The position numbers and the translations under genes were made by a program. This document shows positions 8,182 through 17,991 of a stretch of DNA of 47,063 bases, one piece after another. The stretch spans positions 1-47,063 of the forward strand of contig CANRJV010000007.1 in assembly GCA_947631045.1 (NCBI GenBank). Reading direction: 5' to 3'. The notes beneath the pieces are model-generated. The model saw only the letters and a program-made list of their open reading frames with translations. It did not search any database and was not told the DNA's origin. The stretch comes from an uncultured Bacilli bacterium (GTDB taxonomy: Bacteria; Bacillota_I; Bacilli_A; RF39; UBA660). The stretch's first letter is position 1. Each line of letters opens with the position of its first letter.

Positions 8182-8632
8182 TTATATGCCATAGAGAATA
8201 AAGCGAAAAGGATCATACGTAGAAGAATAAAAAGCTAAAATAATAAAGTAAGACCAGTATTAAAAAAGAAAGACTCTAAGTCTAGAACTGTTGATAAACT
8301 TGTGAGTAGTGATTTTAGCATTTTTGTAGCATTTAAAATTTTTATAATATTCAGCGCCTAAGATAGATAAATAAAGAATACCAAAAGAAGCAAGAGAATG
8401 AATATTTTCAAAATATTTTAAGGAAGAATTACAAGTGGATTCTAAATAAAAAGCCATTAGATTTTTGAAATTTAAAAATAGATTCGATGGTACCGAAACG
8501 ATAACCATAATTTTTAATGGCTCTTTTGGGATTAACATTAGTAACAATTAGCCAAGAATCAGAAGTACCATTTCTTTGAGAAATAGCACTTGCAAAATCA
8601 ACTTGAGTATTATATATTAAATTCATAAACAA
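8182..8632 (-). pseudogene. Decayed C-terminal fragment of a DDE (IS4-like) transposase
   Basis: Two ORF-track lines are parts of one broken gene. Frame one reads SDSWLIVTNVNPKRAIKNY, then FGTIESIFKFQKSNGF. After one extra T in a T-run the second frame continues YLESTCNSSLKYF and SILGAEYYKNFKCYKNAKIT. A further shift leads to the typical family end LAFYSSTYDPFRFILYGI and a stop. The N-terminal two-thirds are missing. It is a dead insertion-sequence remnant between the variable protein and the S10 operon. Confidence 0.8.
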
Positions 8633-8796
8633 CTACTTTTACTTTAATCTAAATAAAATATAATATAGATGGTTGTTTATAAAAAGGAAAATAAAAGGTG
8701 CTTTACAAAAGGAATAAGCATCTTTTTAATTTACTAATAAAAAAGTTCGAGGGTAAGTAATTTAAGAACCGGTTAAAACAATAAATATATAATATA

Positions 8797-8834
8797 AAGA
8801 AAAGAGATTTCTTATTAAAGGAAGCTCTTTTCTT
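8797..8834. repeat. Inverted repeat, possible old terminator
   Basis: AAGAAAAGAG is repeated as its exact complement CTCTTTTCTT after an 18-base loop. Apart from this repeat I see no gene or clear signal between the transposase remnant and the S10 promoter at 8978. Confidence 0.4.
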
Positions 8835-8977
8835 ATACTATTTAGTTAATGTAAATAAATTTAAGAAAGTCGAAATTTGAACTTAATAGTATTTATAATA
8901 TAATAATAAAAGTAATGCAAGAATTTTTATTATCTATTAATGTCAGACATTTTGTGAAATTTTTGTAAAATTTACTG

Positions 8978-9007
8978 TTGCTTTTCATATAATTATTGTG
9001 TTATAAT
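8978..9007 (+). promoter_or_regulatory. S10 operon promoter
   Basis: TTGCTT (8978-8983) and TATAAT (9002-9007) are separated by 18 bases. The predicted transcript starts near 9014, giving a leader of about 128 bases before rpsJ. Confidence 0.75.
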
Positions 9008-9013
9008 GTTACT

Positions 9014-9141
9014 CGTATGACTGCGAGGATGCGCGAGGTTGCTGATACACTAGGAAGAGTTGGTAAATATCTTTCTTGAGTTACAGGGAATTCGGGTGGA
9101 GCAAGTCTATACTAGATATAGGCGAAAGGAGGACATGGAAA
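9014..9141 (+). promoter_or_regulatory. Structured S10-operon leader RNA
   Basis: The leader contains GGATGCGCGAGGTTGCTGA, a word I associate with S10-operon leaders of Firmicutes, where ribosomal proteins or attenuation regulate the operon. It is richer in G+C than other intergenic DNA here. A small stem (TATA-ctaga-TATA) and the strong ribosome site AAAGGAGG precede rpsJ. The mechanism in this organism is not shown by the sequence. Confidence 0.55.
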
Positions 9142-9453
9142 ATGTCAAATAGTAAAGTAAGGATTAATTTAAAAGCCTACGATCATCGTTTACTTGATGT
9201 AGCGGCTTCTAAAATAGTCGAAACTGTAAAAAGAACAGGTGGAGAAGTATCTGGTCCAGTACCACTTCCAACAGAAATTGAGAAGTTTACGGTACTAAGG
9301 GCGGTACATAAATACAAAGACTCTCGTGAACAATTTGAAAGAAGAACACATAAGAGACTTGTAGATATCAAAAAACCTAGTAAAGAAACAATTGATGCTT
9401 TAACTCATTTAGATTTACCAAGTGGTGTTGACATCGAAATAAAAACATATTAG
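9142..9453 (+). CDS. rpsJ: Ribosomal protein S10 (uS10)
   Basis: S10 of the 30S head, also the NusG/NusE antitermination partner. The length is a normal 103 residues, starting at [16 protein letters not shown] reject the ORF-track start at 9076 because its extra 22 residues are leader RNA. AAAGGAGG lies nine bases before the ATG at 9142. The motifs [16 protein letters not shown] and RTHKRLVDI are standard. First gene of the S10-spc-alpha cluster. Confidence 0.96.
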   Translation: MSNSKVRINLKAYDHRLLDVAASKIVETVKRTGGEVSGPVPLPTEIEKFTVLRAVHKYKDSREQFERRTHKRLVDIKKPSKETIDALTHLDLPSGVDIEIKTY

Positions 9454-9471
9454 TAAAGGAAGGAAATTAAA

Positions 9472-10332
9472 ATGAAAGGAATCTTAGGACGCAAAGTTGG
9501 AATGACTCAAGTATTTACCAAAGATGGTAAACTTATTCCTGTCACAGTAGTAGCTTGTGAACCAAATGTGGTAATGCAAGTTAAGACTGTAGAAAAAGAT
9601 GGTTATAATGCTATTCAACTTGGCGTATTTGAAAAGAAAGAATCAAAATCAAATAAGGCTGAATTAGGCCATGCTAAAAAAGCAAATACTACTCCTAAGC
9701 GCTTCTTAAAAGAAATTAAAGATGTAGAAGCCACTTATAATATAGGAGATAAAATTGATGCTTCAATCTTTGAAGTTGGAGAAATCGTTGATGTAACAGG
9801 AACAACAAAAGGTAAAGGAACTCAAGGTGTTATTAAAAGACACAATCAATCAAGAGGACCAATGGGACATGGATCTCATTATCATAGAGGACCAGGTTCT
9901 TTAGGTACAATGTTACCAAAAAGAGTATTAAAGGGTAAAAAACTTCCAGGTCATATGGGAGTTGAAACTGTAACTATTCAAAATCTAGAAATTATTGAAG
10001 TTAATACAGTTGATAACTACATTTTAGTTAGTGGCAATATTCCAGGTGCTAAAAATTCTTTAGTTTATATTAAGACCTCAGTTAAAAATTCTCGTAAGAA
10101 AGATGCTAAAGAAATCTTATCTTATGAAGAAGTAGAAACTGTTGTTGATAGTGTCGAAGAGGTTAAGGAAGAAGCTCCAGTAGAAGAAGTAGAAAATACT
10201 CCTGCTGAAGAAGAGAATGCTGAAACAACTTCAGAACAAACAGAAGAGACTCCAGCTGAAGAGGCAACTGAAGTAACTGAACCTATCGAAGAAGAAACTA
10301 AAGAAGAAAATCCAGAAGAGGCTAGTAATTAG
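9472..10332 (+). CDS. rplC: Ribosomal protein L3 (uL3) with acidic C-terminal extension
   Basis: L3 supports the peptidyl-transferase centre and early 50S assembly. The first 205 or so residues are a typical L3, with [12 protein letters not shown] at the N-terminus and the [17 protein letters not shown] loop near the centre. After [11 protein letters not shown] the protein continues for about 75 extra residues that are almost all Glu, Ala, Thr, Val and Pro (for example [20 protein letters not shown]). The total is 286 residues against roughly 210 in most bacteria. The tail is in frame and ends in a normal stop before rplD, so it is not a sequencing fusion. Confidence 0.95.
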   Translation: MKGILGRKVGMTQVFTKDGKLIPVTVVACEPNVVMQVKTVEKDGYNAIQLGVFEKKESKSNKAELGHAKKANTTPKRFLKEIKDVEATYNIGDKIDASIFEVGEIVDVTGTTKGKGTQGVIKRHNQSRGPMGHGSHYHRGPGSLGTMLPKRVLKGKKLPGHMGVETVTIQNLEIIEVNTVDNYILVSGNIPGAKNSLVYIKTSVKNSRKKDAKEILSYEEVETVVDSVEEVKEEAPVEEVENTPAEEENAETTSEQTEETPAEEATEVTEPIEEETKEENPEEASN

Positions 10333-10350
10333 TCTAGAGGAGGGTTAAAA

Positions 10351-10974
10351 ATGACAAAGATAAGTGTTAAAAATATTAAAGGTGAAACTGTTAAAGATAT
10401 CACTTTAGAAAATACTATTTGGAATATTGAAGTTAATAATGATGCATTAAAGAAAATGATTCGTTTACAACTAGATAGTATGCGTCAAGGAACAAGAAAA
10501 ACTAAAAGTAGAAGCGAAGTATCTGGTGGTGGAAGAAAACCATGGAAGCAAAAAGGTACTGGTCGTGCTCGTCAAGGTAGTATCAGAGCTACTCAATGGC
10601 GTGGCGGCGGAATTCCTATAGGAGTTGATAACCGCGATTATACATTTAAAATCAATCGTAAAGAAAGAGTTTTAGCTTTAAAAAGCGCTTTAACTGATAA
10701 GGCAAAAGATAAGAAAGTAGTTGTTTTAGACGAAATCAAATTAGCGAATATAAAAACTAAAGAATTTACTAAAATATTAGAAACATTAAAACTTGATGGT
10801 AAAACATTATTTGTTACTGTTGATGAAAATGAAGATTTATATATGGCTTCTAGAAATTTAGGAAATGTCTTAGTTCTAATGGCTGAAGAATTAAATTGTT
10901 ATGATATTGTTAATGCTGATAACTTAGTTTTAACTGAGGATGCAGTTAATAAATTAGGGGAGGTGCTTAAATAA
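10351..10974 (+). CDS. rplD: Ribosomal protein L4 (uL4)
   Basis: L4 of the exit tunnel, 207 residues. The tunnel loop is easily seen as RSEVSGGGRKPWKQKGTGRARQG with GGGIPIG after it. In other bacteria L4 can regulate its own S10 operon. GGAGG precedes the ATG, and the stop overlaps the start of rplW by one base. Confidence 0.95.
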   Translation: MTKISVKNIKGETVKDITLENTIWNIEVNNDALKKMIRLQLDSMRQGTRKTKSRSEVSGGGRKPWKQKGTGRARQGSIRATQWRGGGIPIGVDNRDYTFKINRKERVLALKSALTDKAKDKKVVVLDEIKLANIKTKEFTKILETLKLDGKTLFVTVDENEDLYMASRNLGNVLVLMAEELNCYDIVNADNLVLTEDAVNKLGEVLK

Positions 10975-11249
10975 TGAAACATTATAGTGATATTATTTAT
11001 TCACCAGTTATTACTGAAAAGTCTATGGCTTTGAGAAGTGAAAATGTTTATATTTTCAAAGTTGCGAAAAGCGCAACTAAAGAAGAAATTAAAAAAGCTG
11101 TAGAAGATGCATTTAAGGTTAGTGTAAAATCTGTTAATACACTTAATACTAAAGCAAAGAAAAGAAGAGTTGGAAGATATTCTGGAATGACTAAAACTTA
11201 TAAAAAAGCAATAGTTACTCTAAAAGACGGCTCTCAAATAGATTTATAG
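10974..11249 (+). CDS. rplW: Ribosomal protein L23 (uL23)
   Basis: L23 at the tunnel exit, docking site of trigger factor and SRP, 91 residues. IYSPVITEKSMAL and the tail KKRRVGRYSGMTKTYKKA are diagnostic. Its ribosome site GGGGAGGTG lies inside the end of rplD, so the two are translationally coupled. Confidence 0.94.
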   Translation: MKHYSDIIYSPVITEKSMALRSENVYIFKVAKSATKEEIKKAVEDAFKVSVKSVNTLNTKAKKRRVGRYSGMTKTYKKAIVTLKDGSQIDL

Positions 11250-11261
11250 GAGGGATAAAAG

Positions 11262-12095
11262 ATGGCAATAAAACATTATAAACCTACAACTAATGGTCGT
11301 AGAGGAATGACAACACTTGCAAATGAAGAAATTACAACTAAAAACAATCCTACTAAATCTTTAGTTACGAAGGTACGTAAAACTGGTGGAAGAAATAACC
11401 AAGGTAAGATGACAGTTCGTCACATTGGTGGTGGCGCTACTAAAAAGTATCGGGTTATTGATTACAAAAGAAATAAAATTGGTGTTACAGGAAGAGTTGC
11501 AACTATTGAATATGATCCAAATCGTAATGCTAACATCGCTTTAATTAATTATCGTGATGGGGAAAAGAAATATATTATTGCTCCAAATGGTTTAAAAGTT
11601 AATATGATTATTGAAAATGGCGAGAATGCCGATATTAAAGTTGGTAATGCTCTACCAATTCAAAACATTCCCGTTGGTACAATGATTCATTGCATTGAAT
11701 TAAAACCTGGTAAGGGAGCTGAATTATGTCGGGCTGCTGGTTCAAGTGCGCAAATCCTTGGCCGTGATGGTAAATATGTTATCGTTCGTTTACAATCAGG
11801 TGAAACAAGAAAAATTTTAGGTACTTGTATGGCAACAGTTGGTGTTGTTGGTAATGAAGATGCTAACTTAGTAAATTTAGGAAAAGCTGGACGTAAAAGA
11901 CATATGGGTATTAGACCTACTAATAGAGGTAGCGTAATGAACCCTAATGATCACCCACATGGTGGTGGTGAAGGAAGAGCACCTGTTGGTCGTAAGAGTC
12001 CTATGACTCCTTGGGGTAAACCAGCCCTTGGTCATAAAACTCGTAAATCGAAGAAAGCTTCTGAAAAATTAATCATCAGTAGGAAGAGCAAATAG
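11262..12095 (+). CDS. rplB: Ribosomal protein L2 (uL2)
   Basis: L2 of the peptidyl-transferase region, 277 residues as usual. [17 protein letters not shown] and the conserved C-terminal block [19 protein letters not shown], which holds the essential His, are present. Follows rplW with a ribosome site GGAGG. Confidence 0.96.
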   Translation: MAIKHYKPTTNGRRGMTTLANEEITTKNNPTKSLVTKVRKTGGRNNQGKMTVRHIGGGATKKYRVIDYKRNKIGVTGRVATIEYDPNRNANIALINYRDGEKKYIIAPNGLKVNMIIENGENADIKVGNALPIQNIPVGTMIHCIELKPGKGAELCRAAGSSAQILGRDGKYVIVRLQSGETRKILGTCMATVGVVGNEDANLVNLGKAGRKRHMGIRPTNRGSVMNPNDHPHGGGEGRAPVGRKSPMTPWGKPALGHKTRKSKKASEKLIISRKSK

Positions 12096-12104
12096 GAGGA
12101 CAAT

Positions 12105-12374
12105 ATGGCAAGAAGTTTGAAAAAAGGACCTTATGTTGAAGAATCATTATTAAAAAAGGTTCAAAATTTAAATTCAGAAAATAAAAAATCAGTTATTAAA
12201 ACTTGGTCAAGAAGAAGTACCATTTATCCTGATTTTGTAGGACATACAATTGCAGTTCATAATGGTAAAGATTTCATACCTGTTTATATCACTGAAGAAA
12301 TGGTTGGTCATAAACTTGGTGAATTTTCACAAACTAGGAAGTTTACTGGTCATGCTGGTGGAGGTAATAAATAA
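12105..12374 (+). CDS. rpsS: Ribosomal protein S19 (uS19)
   Basis: S19 of the 30S head, 89 residues, starting [16 protein letters not shown] and containing [22 protein letters not shown]. The stop overlaps the ATG of rplV by one base. Confidence 0.96.
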   Translation: MARSLKKGPYVEESLLKKVQNLNSENKKSVIKTWSRRSTIYPDFVGHTIAVHNGKDFIPVYITEEMVGHKLGEFSQTRKFTGHAGGGNK

Positions 12375-12727
12375 TGGAAGCTTATGCAATTCATAAAGGA
12401 GCAATTATTAAACCTCGTCTTGCAAGAATGACTATGGATTTAGTTAGAGGTAAAGACGTTAAAACTGCTCGTAATATACTTGAAACCACAAATACAAAAG
12501 CTAGCAGACTAATTTTAAAAGTTTTAAATTCTGCAGTGGCTAACGCTGTTAACAATAATGGGGCTAAAGAAGAAGATTTAGTAATTAAAGAATGTTTTGT
12601 TAATCCAGGACGGACTTTAAAAAGAATCCAATTCGCTAGTCGTGGTAATGTTGATAGACATGATAAAAGAACTAGTCATATTAAAGTTGTTGTTACAGAT
12701 AATGTTATGGAAGGAAGTGAAGCATAA
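12374..12727 (+). CDS. rplV: Ribosomal protein L22 (uL22)
   Basis: L22 of the exit tunnel, 117 residues. The [14 protein letters not shown] helix and the C-terminal loop [20 protein letters not shown] (the macrolide-site hairpin region) are intact. The stop overlaps the start of rpsC by one base. Confidence 0.95.
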   Translation: MEAYAIHKGAIIKPRLARMTMDLVRGKDVKTARNILETTNTKASRLILKVLNSAVANAVNNNGAKEEDLVIKECFVNPGRTLKRIQFASRGNVDRHDKRTSHIKVVVTDNVMEGSEA

Positions 12728-13407
12728 TGGGACAAAAGGTTAATCCAGTTGGATATCGTTTAGGCGTTAATAAAGACTGGGATTCACGTTGGTATGCTAA
12801 AAAAGATTATGCCGATTATTTAAATAAAGATATTAAAATTAGAGAATATATCTTAAAAAATCTTAAAGATGCTGGTATTTCTTCTGTAATTATTGAAAGA
12901 AAGAAAAATAGAGCAGATATTACAATTAGAACTGCTAAACCAGGAGTAATCATTGGTCGTGGTGGTGAAGATATCGAAAAATTAAGAAAAAAGATTTCTA
13001 AACTTGTTAATGAAGAAGTATTTATTAATATAGTTGAAGAAAAAAATGCCAATTTAAATGCGAAATTAGTAGCAGATAATATTGCAATGCAAATTGAAAA
13101 TAGAGCGCCATTTAGAGCGGCTCAAAAAAGAGCAATCAGAGATACAATGAAAGCTGGTGCTAAAGGAATTAAGACTTTAGTATCAGGAAGACTTAATGGT
13201 GTCGAAATGGCTCGTAGTGAAGGATATACTGAAGGTACAGTGCCACTACACACTATAAGAGCGGATATTGATTATGCTCAAAGTGAAGCAAATACTACTT
13301 ATGGTAAAATTGGGGTTAAAGTATGGATTTACAAAGATGAAATTTTACCTAGTAAGAAAAAAGTTATGAAGGAGGCGACTTCAGATGTTGATGCCAAAAA
13401 GGACTAA
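12727..13407 (+). CDS. rpsC: Ribosomal protein S3 (uS3)
   Basis: S3 at the mRNA entry site, 226 residues. [20 protein letters not shown] opens the protein; the KH domain motif [16 protein letters not shown] and the C-terminal [16 protein letters not shown] follow. Its last 23 bases overlap rplP, whose ribosome site lies inside this gene. Confidence 0.96.
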   Translation: MGQKVNPVGYRLGVNKDWDSRWYAKKDYADYLNKDIKIREYILKNLKDAGISSVIIERKKNRADITIRTAKPGVIIGRGGEDIEKLRKKISKLVNEEVFINIVEEKNANLNAKLVADNIAMQIENRAPFRAAQKRAIRDTMKAGAKGIKTLVSGRLNGVEMARSEGYTEGTVPLHTIRADIDYAQSEANTTYGKIGVKVWIYKDEILPSKKKVMKEATSDVDAKKD

Positions 13408-13798
13408 ATATAGAAAGTCGCATAGATTAACATATGATGGTCATGCTAGAGGAAATACAACTCTAACCAAAGGTGAATATGGCTTAATGGCTTTAGAAGG
13501 AGCATGGGTTTCTTCTCGTCAAATTGAAGCCGCTCGTATTGCGATGACTCGTTATATGAAACGTGGTGGAAAAGTTTATATTAACATTTTCCCACACCTA
13601 CCTATAACTAAAAAACCTTTAGAAACTCGTCAAGGTAAAGGAAAAGGTAACGTAGAAGGTTATGTTGCTGTAGTTAAGGAAGGTAAAATTATGTTTGAAA
13701 TAAGTGATGTTGAAGAAGCAGTAGCTAGAGAAGCTTTAAGACTTGCTTCCCATAAACTTCCAATCAAATGTAAATTTGTTAAAAAGGATGGTGAATAA
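13385..13798 (+). CDS. rplP: Ribosomal protein L16 (uL16)
   Basis: L16 near the A site, 137 residues. The start [14 protein letters not shown] is the family's usual N-terminus. AAGGAGG at 13369-13375 lies nine bases before the first ATG, so I keep that rather than the ATG two codons later. FGLMALE-like [11 protein letters not shown] and [18 protein letters not shown] are standard. It overlaps rpsC by 23 bases. Confidence 0.95.
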   Translation: MLMPKRTKYRKSHRLTYDGHARGNTTLTKGEYGLMALEGAWVSSRQIEAARIAMTRYMKRGGKVYINIFPHLPITKKPLETRQGKGKGNVEGYVAVVKEGKIMFEISDVEEAVAREALRLASHKLPIKCKFVKKDGE

Positions 13799-13800
13799 TT

Positions 13801-14004
13801 GTGGATATTAAAGATATTAGAAAATTATCTGATGCTGATTTAAAGAAAAAAATCAGAGAAACAAAAGAAGAATTATTCACAAAAAGAATGCAACAAGCAA
13901 ATGGGACTTTAGAAAATCCAAGTAGTCTTAGAATTTTAAGACGGGATGTTGCAAAAATGAAAACTGTTCTTAGAGAAAGAGAATTAGAGGAGGCGCATAA
14001 ATAA
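13801..14004 (+). CDS. rpmC: Ribosomal protein L29 (uL29)
   Basis: L29 of the tunnel-exit ring, 67 residues, starting with GTG. The helix-turn-helix hairpin [18 protein letters not shown] ... [17 protein letters not shown] is characteristic. The final base of the stop is shared with the ATG of rpsQ. Confidence 0.93.
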   Translation: MDIKDIRKLSDADLKKKIRETKEELFTKRMQQANGTLENPSSLRILRRDVAKMKTVLRERELEEAHK

Positions 14005-14261
14005 TGGCTAAAAGAGTTCAAGAATTAGTAGGTAAAGTTGTAAGTAGCAAAAATGATAAAACAATAACTGTTTTAGTTGAAACTTATAAACGTCATCCTT
14101 TATATAATAAACGTGTTAAATATTCTAAAAAATATGCAACACATGATGAAAAAAATATAGCAAATGTAGGAGATACAGTGAGAATTAGAATGACTAAACC
14201 AATTTCAAAAACTAAAAAATATGAATTAGTAGAAGTTATTTCTAAAGCTGTAGTTCTTTAG
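14004..14261 (+). CDS. rpsQ: Ribosomal protein S17 (uS17)
   Basis: S17, a primary 16S-binding OB-fold protein, 85 residues. [25 protein letters not shown] and [20 protein letters not shown] match the family. Translationally coupled to rpmC. Confidence 0.95.
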   Translation: MAKRVQELVGKVVSSKNDKTITVLVETYKRHPLYNKRVKYSKKYATHDEKNIANVGDTVRIRMTKPISKTKKYELVEVISKAVVL

Positions 14262-14272
14262 GAGGTATTCTT

Positions 14273-14641
14273 ATGGTAATGCAAGAAACAAGATTAAAAG
14301 TTGCTGACAATACTGGTGCTCGTGAACTATTAGTTATTAAAGTTATGGGTGGCAGTAAAGTCAAAAGTGGAAACATTGGTGACGTTGTTGTTGGTACTGT
14401 TAAAAAAGCCATTCCTAATAGTAATATGCCTAAAGGAAAAGTTGTTAAAGCAGTAATCGTTAGAACAGTTGAAGGTGTACGTCGTGCCGATGGCTCTTAT
14501 ATTAAATTTGATGATAATGCTTGTGTATTAATTAAGGATGATAAAAGTCCAATTGGTACTAGAGTATTAGGACCAGTAGCTAGAGAATTAAGAGAAAAAG
14601 ATTATATGAAGATCGTTTCTTTAGCTCCTGAGGTTTTATAG
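14273..14641 (+). CDS. rplN: Ribosomal protein L14 (uL14)
   Basis: L14 at the subunit interface, 122 residues. [18 protein letters not shown] is the canonical N-terminus; later [20 protein letters not shown]. Begins the spc part of the cluster. TTTAGGAGGT precedes the ATG. Confidence 0.96.
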   Translation: MVMQETRLKVADNTGARELLVIKVMGGSKVKSGNIGDVVVGTVKKAIPNSNMPKGKVVKAVIVRTVEGVRRADGSYIKFDDNACVLIKDDKSPIGTRVLGPVARELREKDYMKIVSLAPEVL

Positions 14642-14650
14642 GAGGGAAAT

Positions 14651-14950
14651 ATGAAAATTAAAGTAAATGACACTGTTAAAGTTTTAACTGGTGAAGATAA
14701 AGGTAAAACTGGTAAAGTATTAAAAACTTTAAAAGCCCAAAACAAAGTTGTTGTTGAAGGGATAAATATTTCTAAAAGACATACAAAACCAAGAACGAAT
14801 AATGATAAAGGTGGTATTTTCGATATTGAAATGCCAATTCATGTATCAAATGTAAAATTAGTAGATAGTAAAGCTTCTAAAGAAACTAAGAAAGAAGTAA
14901 AAAAAGAAGTTAAAGAAACTAAAAAATCTACAAAGAAAGCTAGTAAGTAG
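14651..14950 (+). CDS. rplX: Ribosomal protein L24 (uL24)
   Basis: L24, an assembly initiator of the 50S subunit, 99 residues. The KOW motif DTVKVLTGEDKGKTGKVLK and GINISKRHTKP are clear. The last 25 residues form a Lys/Glu-rich tail (KEVKKEVKETKKSTKKASK) longer than the fold needs. Confidence 0.94.
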   Translation: MKIKVNDTVKVLTGEDKGKTGKVLKTLKAQNKVVVEGINISKRHTKPRTNNDKGGIFDIEMPIHVSNVKLVDSKASKETKKEVKKEVKETKKSTKKASK

Positions 14951-14957
14951 GTGAGTT

Positions 14958-15497
14958 ATGAGTAATTTTAAAGATTTATATGATTCAAAAATTAAAAAAG
15001 AATTAAAAGATGAGTTTAAATATTCTAGCATTATGCAAGTGCCAAAACTAGAAAAAATTGTTATCAACATGGGTGTTGGTGAAGGATGCCATGATGTTAA
15101 ATTCATCGAAGCTGCGGTTAAAGATCTAGAATTAATTGCTGGTCAAAAAGCTGTAGTTACAAAAGCTCGTAAGTCAATAGCTGGTTTTAAATTAAGAGAA
15201 GGACAACCTGTTGGTGTTAAAGTAACATTAAGAGGTGAAAATATGTACAATTTCATGGAAAAACTTATTAAAGTTAGTCTTCCAAGAGTTAGAGATTTCC
15301 GGGGTATCTCAGCCCATGCTTTCGATGGCAAAGGAAATTATACTCTAGGAATTAAAGAACAATTAATTTTCCCAGAAATTGAATATGATAATGTTTATAA
15401 AATTAGAGGTATGGATATCATCTTTGTTACTTCCGCAAAGAGTAATGAAGAAGCATATGCATTACTTAAGGCATTTGGAATGCCATTCAAAGGTTAG
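14958..15497 (+). CDS. rplE: Ribosomal protein L5 (uL5)
   Basis: L5 binds 5S rRNA in the central protuberance, 179 residues. [37 protein letters not shown] and the end [19 protein letters not shown] are standard. Confidence 0.96.
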   Translation: MSNFKDLYDSKIKKELKDEFKYSSIMQVPKLEKIVINMGVGEGCHDVKFIEAAVKDLELIAGQKAVVTKARKSIAGFKLREGQPVGVKVTLRGENMYNFMEKLIKVSLPRVRDFRGISAHAFDGKGNYTLGIKEQLIFPEIEYDNVYKIRGMDIIFVTSAKSNEEAYALLKAFGMPFKG

Positions 15498-15505
15498 GTG
15501 TTAAT

Positions 15506-15691
15506 ATGGCTAAGAAAAGTATGATTATTAAAAATAATAGAAAACAAAAATTTAGTTCTCGGGAATATACAAGATGTGAACGTTGTGGACGTCCTCATGC
15601 AGTATTATCTAAATTCAAATTATGTCGTATTTGTTTTAGAGAACTTGCTAATAAAGGCCAAATACCTGGCGTCAAGAAATCTAGTTGGTAA
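15506..15691 (+). CDS. rpsN: Ribosomal protein S14, zinc-binding type (uS14)
   Basis: The short 61-residue S14 form with the zinc site CERCGRPH ... CRICF (four Cys), ending [11 protein letters not shown]. No zinc-free S14 paralog occurs in this window. Confidence 0.95.
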   Translation: MAKKSMIIKNNRKQKFSSREYTRCERCGRPHAVLSKFKLCRICFRELANKGQIPGVKKSSW

Positions 15692-15707
15692 GGAGGAGGA
15701 ATAATTA

Positions 15708-16106
15708 ATGTTTGTACAAGATAAAATAGCGGATATGTTAACTCGAATTCGTAATGCTAATATTATGAGATACAAAGAAGTTGAAGTTATTGGTACGAAA
15801 ATGACTTTAGGAATTGCGGAAATATTAAAACGTGAAGGTTACATTGAAGATTTTAAATACGAAAAAAGTACTCAAGGTGATAAATTAACTTTAACTTTAA
15901 AATATGGTAATAAAAAAGAAAGAGTTATTACTGGTTTAAAAAGAATTAGTAAATCAGGTTTACGTGTTTATGCCAAAGCAGATGAAATTCCTCATGTTCT
16001 TAACGGCTTAGGTATAGCTATAATTTCGACTTCTAAAGGTCTTATGACTGATAAAGAAGCCAGAAAAGCTAAGTTAGGAGGCGAAGTCCTTGCCTATATT
16101 TGGTAA
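15708..16106 (+). CDS. rpsH: Ribosomal protein S8 (uS8)
   Basis: S8 organises the central domain of 16S rRNA and in some bacteria represses the spc operon, 132 residues. [16 protein letters not shown] and the C-terminal [16 protein letters not shown] are diagnostic. Strong ribosome site GGAGGAGG. Confidence 0.96.
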   Translation: MFVQDKIADMLTRIRNANIMRYKEVEVIGTKMTLGIAEILKREGYIEDFKYEKSTQGDKLTLTLKYGNKKERVITGLKRISKSGLRVYAKADEIPHVLNGLGIAIISTSKGLMTDKEARKAKLGGEVLAYIW

Positions 16107-16112
16107 GTAATT

Positions 16113-16649
16113 ATGAGTAGAATAGGTGAAAGAAAATTAGTTATCCCTGAAGGTGTTACGGCTACTTTAGAAGGTAGTGAAGTTACTATTAAGGGATCTA
16201 AAGGAGAACTTAAATTAAATGTTAGTCCTTTAATCGAAGTAAAAATTGAAGAAGGTAGTATTAAAACTATTCAAAAAAATCCTTCCAAAGAAGCTAACAT
16301 GGTGCAAGGAACAAGCAATTCTTTAATTAACAATATGTTAATTGGAGTATCCAAAGGTTTTGAAAAAGGATTAGAAGCTGTGGGTGTTGGATATCGTTTC
16401 AATGTTCAAGGCAATAAAATAGTTGTTAACGCTGGTTTTTCTCATCCAGTTGAAGTATTAATTCCCGAAGGACTTAGTGCGGAACTAGTGAGTGCTACGG
16501 AAATAACTATTAAAGGTATTGATAAACAAAAAGTATCTGAATTTGCGGCCAACGTTCGGAAGATAAGAGAACCGGAACCATATAAAGGTAAAGGTATTCG
16601 TTATAAAGATGAAGTTGTTCGTCGTAAAGAAGGAAAGAAAGCGGCTTAA
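16113..16649 (+). CDS. rplF: Ribosomal protein L6 (uL6)
   Basis: L6 near the sarcin-ricin loop, 178 residues. MSRIGERKLVIPEGV at the start, VGVGYRFNVQG in the middle and EPEPYKGKGIRYKDEVVRRKEGK at the end identify it. Confidence 0.96.
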   Translation: MSRIGERKLVIPEGVTATLEGSEVTIKGSKGELKLNVSPLIEVKIEEGSIKTIQKNPSKEANMVQGTSNSLINNMLIGVSKGFEKGLEAVGVGYRFNVQGNKIVVNAGFSHPVEVLIPEGLSAELVSATEITIKGIDKQKVSEFAANVRKIREPEPYKGKGIRYKDEVVRRKEGKKAA

Positions 16650-16660
16650 GGAGGTAAAGT

Positions 16661-17017
16661 ATGATAAAAAAAGAATCTAGAAATGCAGCTAGAGAAATTA
16701 GACATAAAAGAATTAGAAAAACTTTAAGTGGTACTAAAGAAATGCCAAGATTAAATGTTTTCCGTTCTAATTCTGAAATATATGCCCAAGTTATCGATGA
16801 TGTAACCGGTACAACTTTAGTTTCATCTTCAAGTCGTGAATTAAAACTTAAAAATGGTGGTAATGTTGAAGCTGCTAAAGAAGTAGGTAAAGATATTGCT
16901 GCTAAATGTAAAAAAGCAAAAATTAATAAAGTAGTATTCGATCGTGGTGGCTATTTATATCATGGTCGAGTAAGCGCTCTAGCGGAAGCTGCTAGAGAAG
17001 CAGGATTAGAGATATAG
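16661..17017 (+). CDS. rplR: Ribosomal protein L18 (uL18)
   Basis: L18 binds 5S rRNA beside L5, 118 residues. [23 protein letters not shown] and [27 protein letters not shown] are typical. Confidence 0.95.
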   Translation: MIKKESRNAAREIRHKRIRKTLSGTKEMPRLNVFRSNSEIYAQVIDDVTGTTLVSSSSRELKLKNGGNVEAAKEVGKDIAAKCKKAKINKVVFDRGGYLYHGRVSALAEAAREAGLEI

Positions 17018-17026
17018 GAGGCTTTT

Positions 17027-17545
17027 ATGGATAAGAAAAATGTTACAAGAAAAAATAATGATGCTAAGAAAAACTTATTAGAAGAAAAAGTTATCTCAAT
17101 ATCTAAAGTAACAAAAGTTACTAAAGGTGGTAGACATTTTCGTTTCAAAGCCGATGTTGCTGTTGGAAATAGAAAAGGTTTAGTAGGTATTGGAACTGGT
17201 AAAGCTAATGAAGTTTCTGAAGCTATCAAAAAAGCCATTCAAGCTGCTAATAAAAATGTGGTAAAAATATCATTAATTGATAATCGTACTATTCCACATG
17301 AAGAAACAGGTAAAGTTGGTCGTAGTGTCGTTCTACTTAAACCTGCTAAAGAAGGTCGCGGAATTATTGCTGGTGGTGCAGCCAGAGCAGTTTTAGAACT
17401 TGCTGGCGTTAAAGATATTGTTGCCAAGAGTCTTGGTGCTAATACCCAAATTAATGTTGCTAAAGCTACTCTATTAGGCTTACAAGCCCAAAGAAGTCCT
17501 GAACACATTGCAGAATTACGTGGCAAAAAAGTGGAGGAATTATAA
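17027..17545 (+). CDS. rpsE: Ribosomal protein S5 (uS5)
   Basis: S5 contributes to decoding fidelity, 172 residues. [21 protein letters not shown] and [22 protein letters not shown] are conserved. The next gene is rplO after two bases; the usual rpmD (L30) gene is absent from the gap. Confidence 0.96.
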   Translation: MDKKNVTRKNNDAKKNLLEEKVISISKVTKVTKGGRHFRFKADVAVGNRKGLVGIGTGKANEVSEAIKKAIQAANKNVVKISLIDNRTIPHEETGKVGRSVVLLKPAKEGRGIIAGGAARAVLELAGVKDIVAKSLGANTQINVAKATLLGLQAQRSPEHIAELRGKKVEEL

Positions 17546-17547
17546 TT

Positions 17548-17991
17548 ATGAGACTAGAAAATTTACCAAAATCAAAAGAAACAAAAGGAATAAAAAGAGT
17601 AGGTAGAGGGCCAGGTTCAGGAATGGGTAAAACTTCAACTCGTGGAGAAAAAGGCCAAAAGGCTAGAAGTGGTGCTAGTATTCCGGCATGGTTCCAAGGT
17701 GGACAATCTCCATTATATAGAAGAATTCCGAAAAGAGGATTTAATAACAAAAGATTTGAAACCGTTTATGCAACTATTAATCTTAGTGATTTAAATAAAT
17801 TTTTCAAAGATGGTGATGTTGTTACTCCAGAAATTTTAAAGGAAAGAGGAATTATTAAAAAACCTTTAGCAGGTATTAAAGTACTTGGTACAGGTAATTT
17901 AGAGCATAAATTAACAATTAAAGCTCATCGTTTTTCAAGTAAGGCTGTAACTAAAATCGAAGAAGCCGGTGGCAAAGCTGAGGTGATTTAG
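17548..17991 (+). CDS. rplO: Ribosomal protein L15 (uL15)
   Basis: L15, a late 50S assembly protein, 147 residues. GRGPGSGMGKTSTRGEKGQKAR and the GGQSPLYRRIPKRGF block are diagnostic. Its stop abuts the ATG of secY, so export channel and ribosome synthesis are coupled as in most bacteria. Confidence 0.95.
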   Translation: MRLENLPKSKETKGIKRVGRGPGSGMGKTSTRGEKGQKARSGASIPAWFQGGQSPLYRRIPKRGFNNKRFETVYATINLSDLNKFFKDGDVVTPEILKERGIIKKPLAGIKVLGTGNLEHKLTIKAHRFSSKAVTKIEEAGGKAEVI

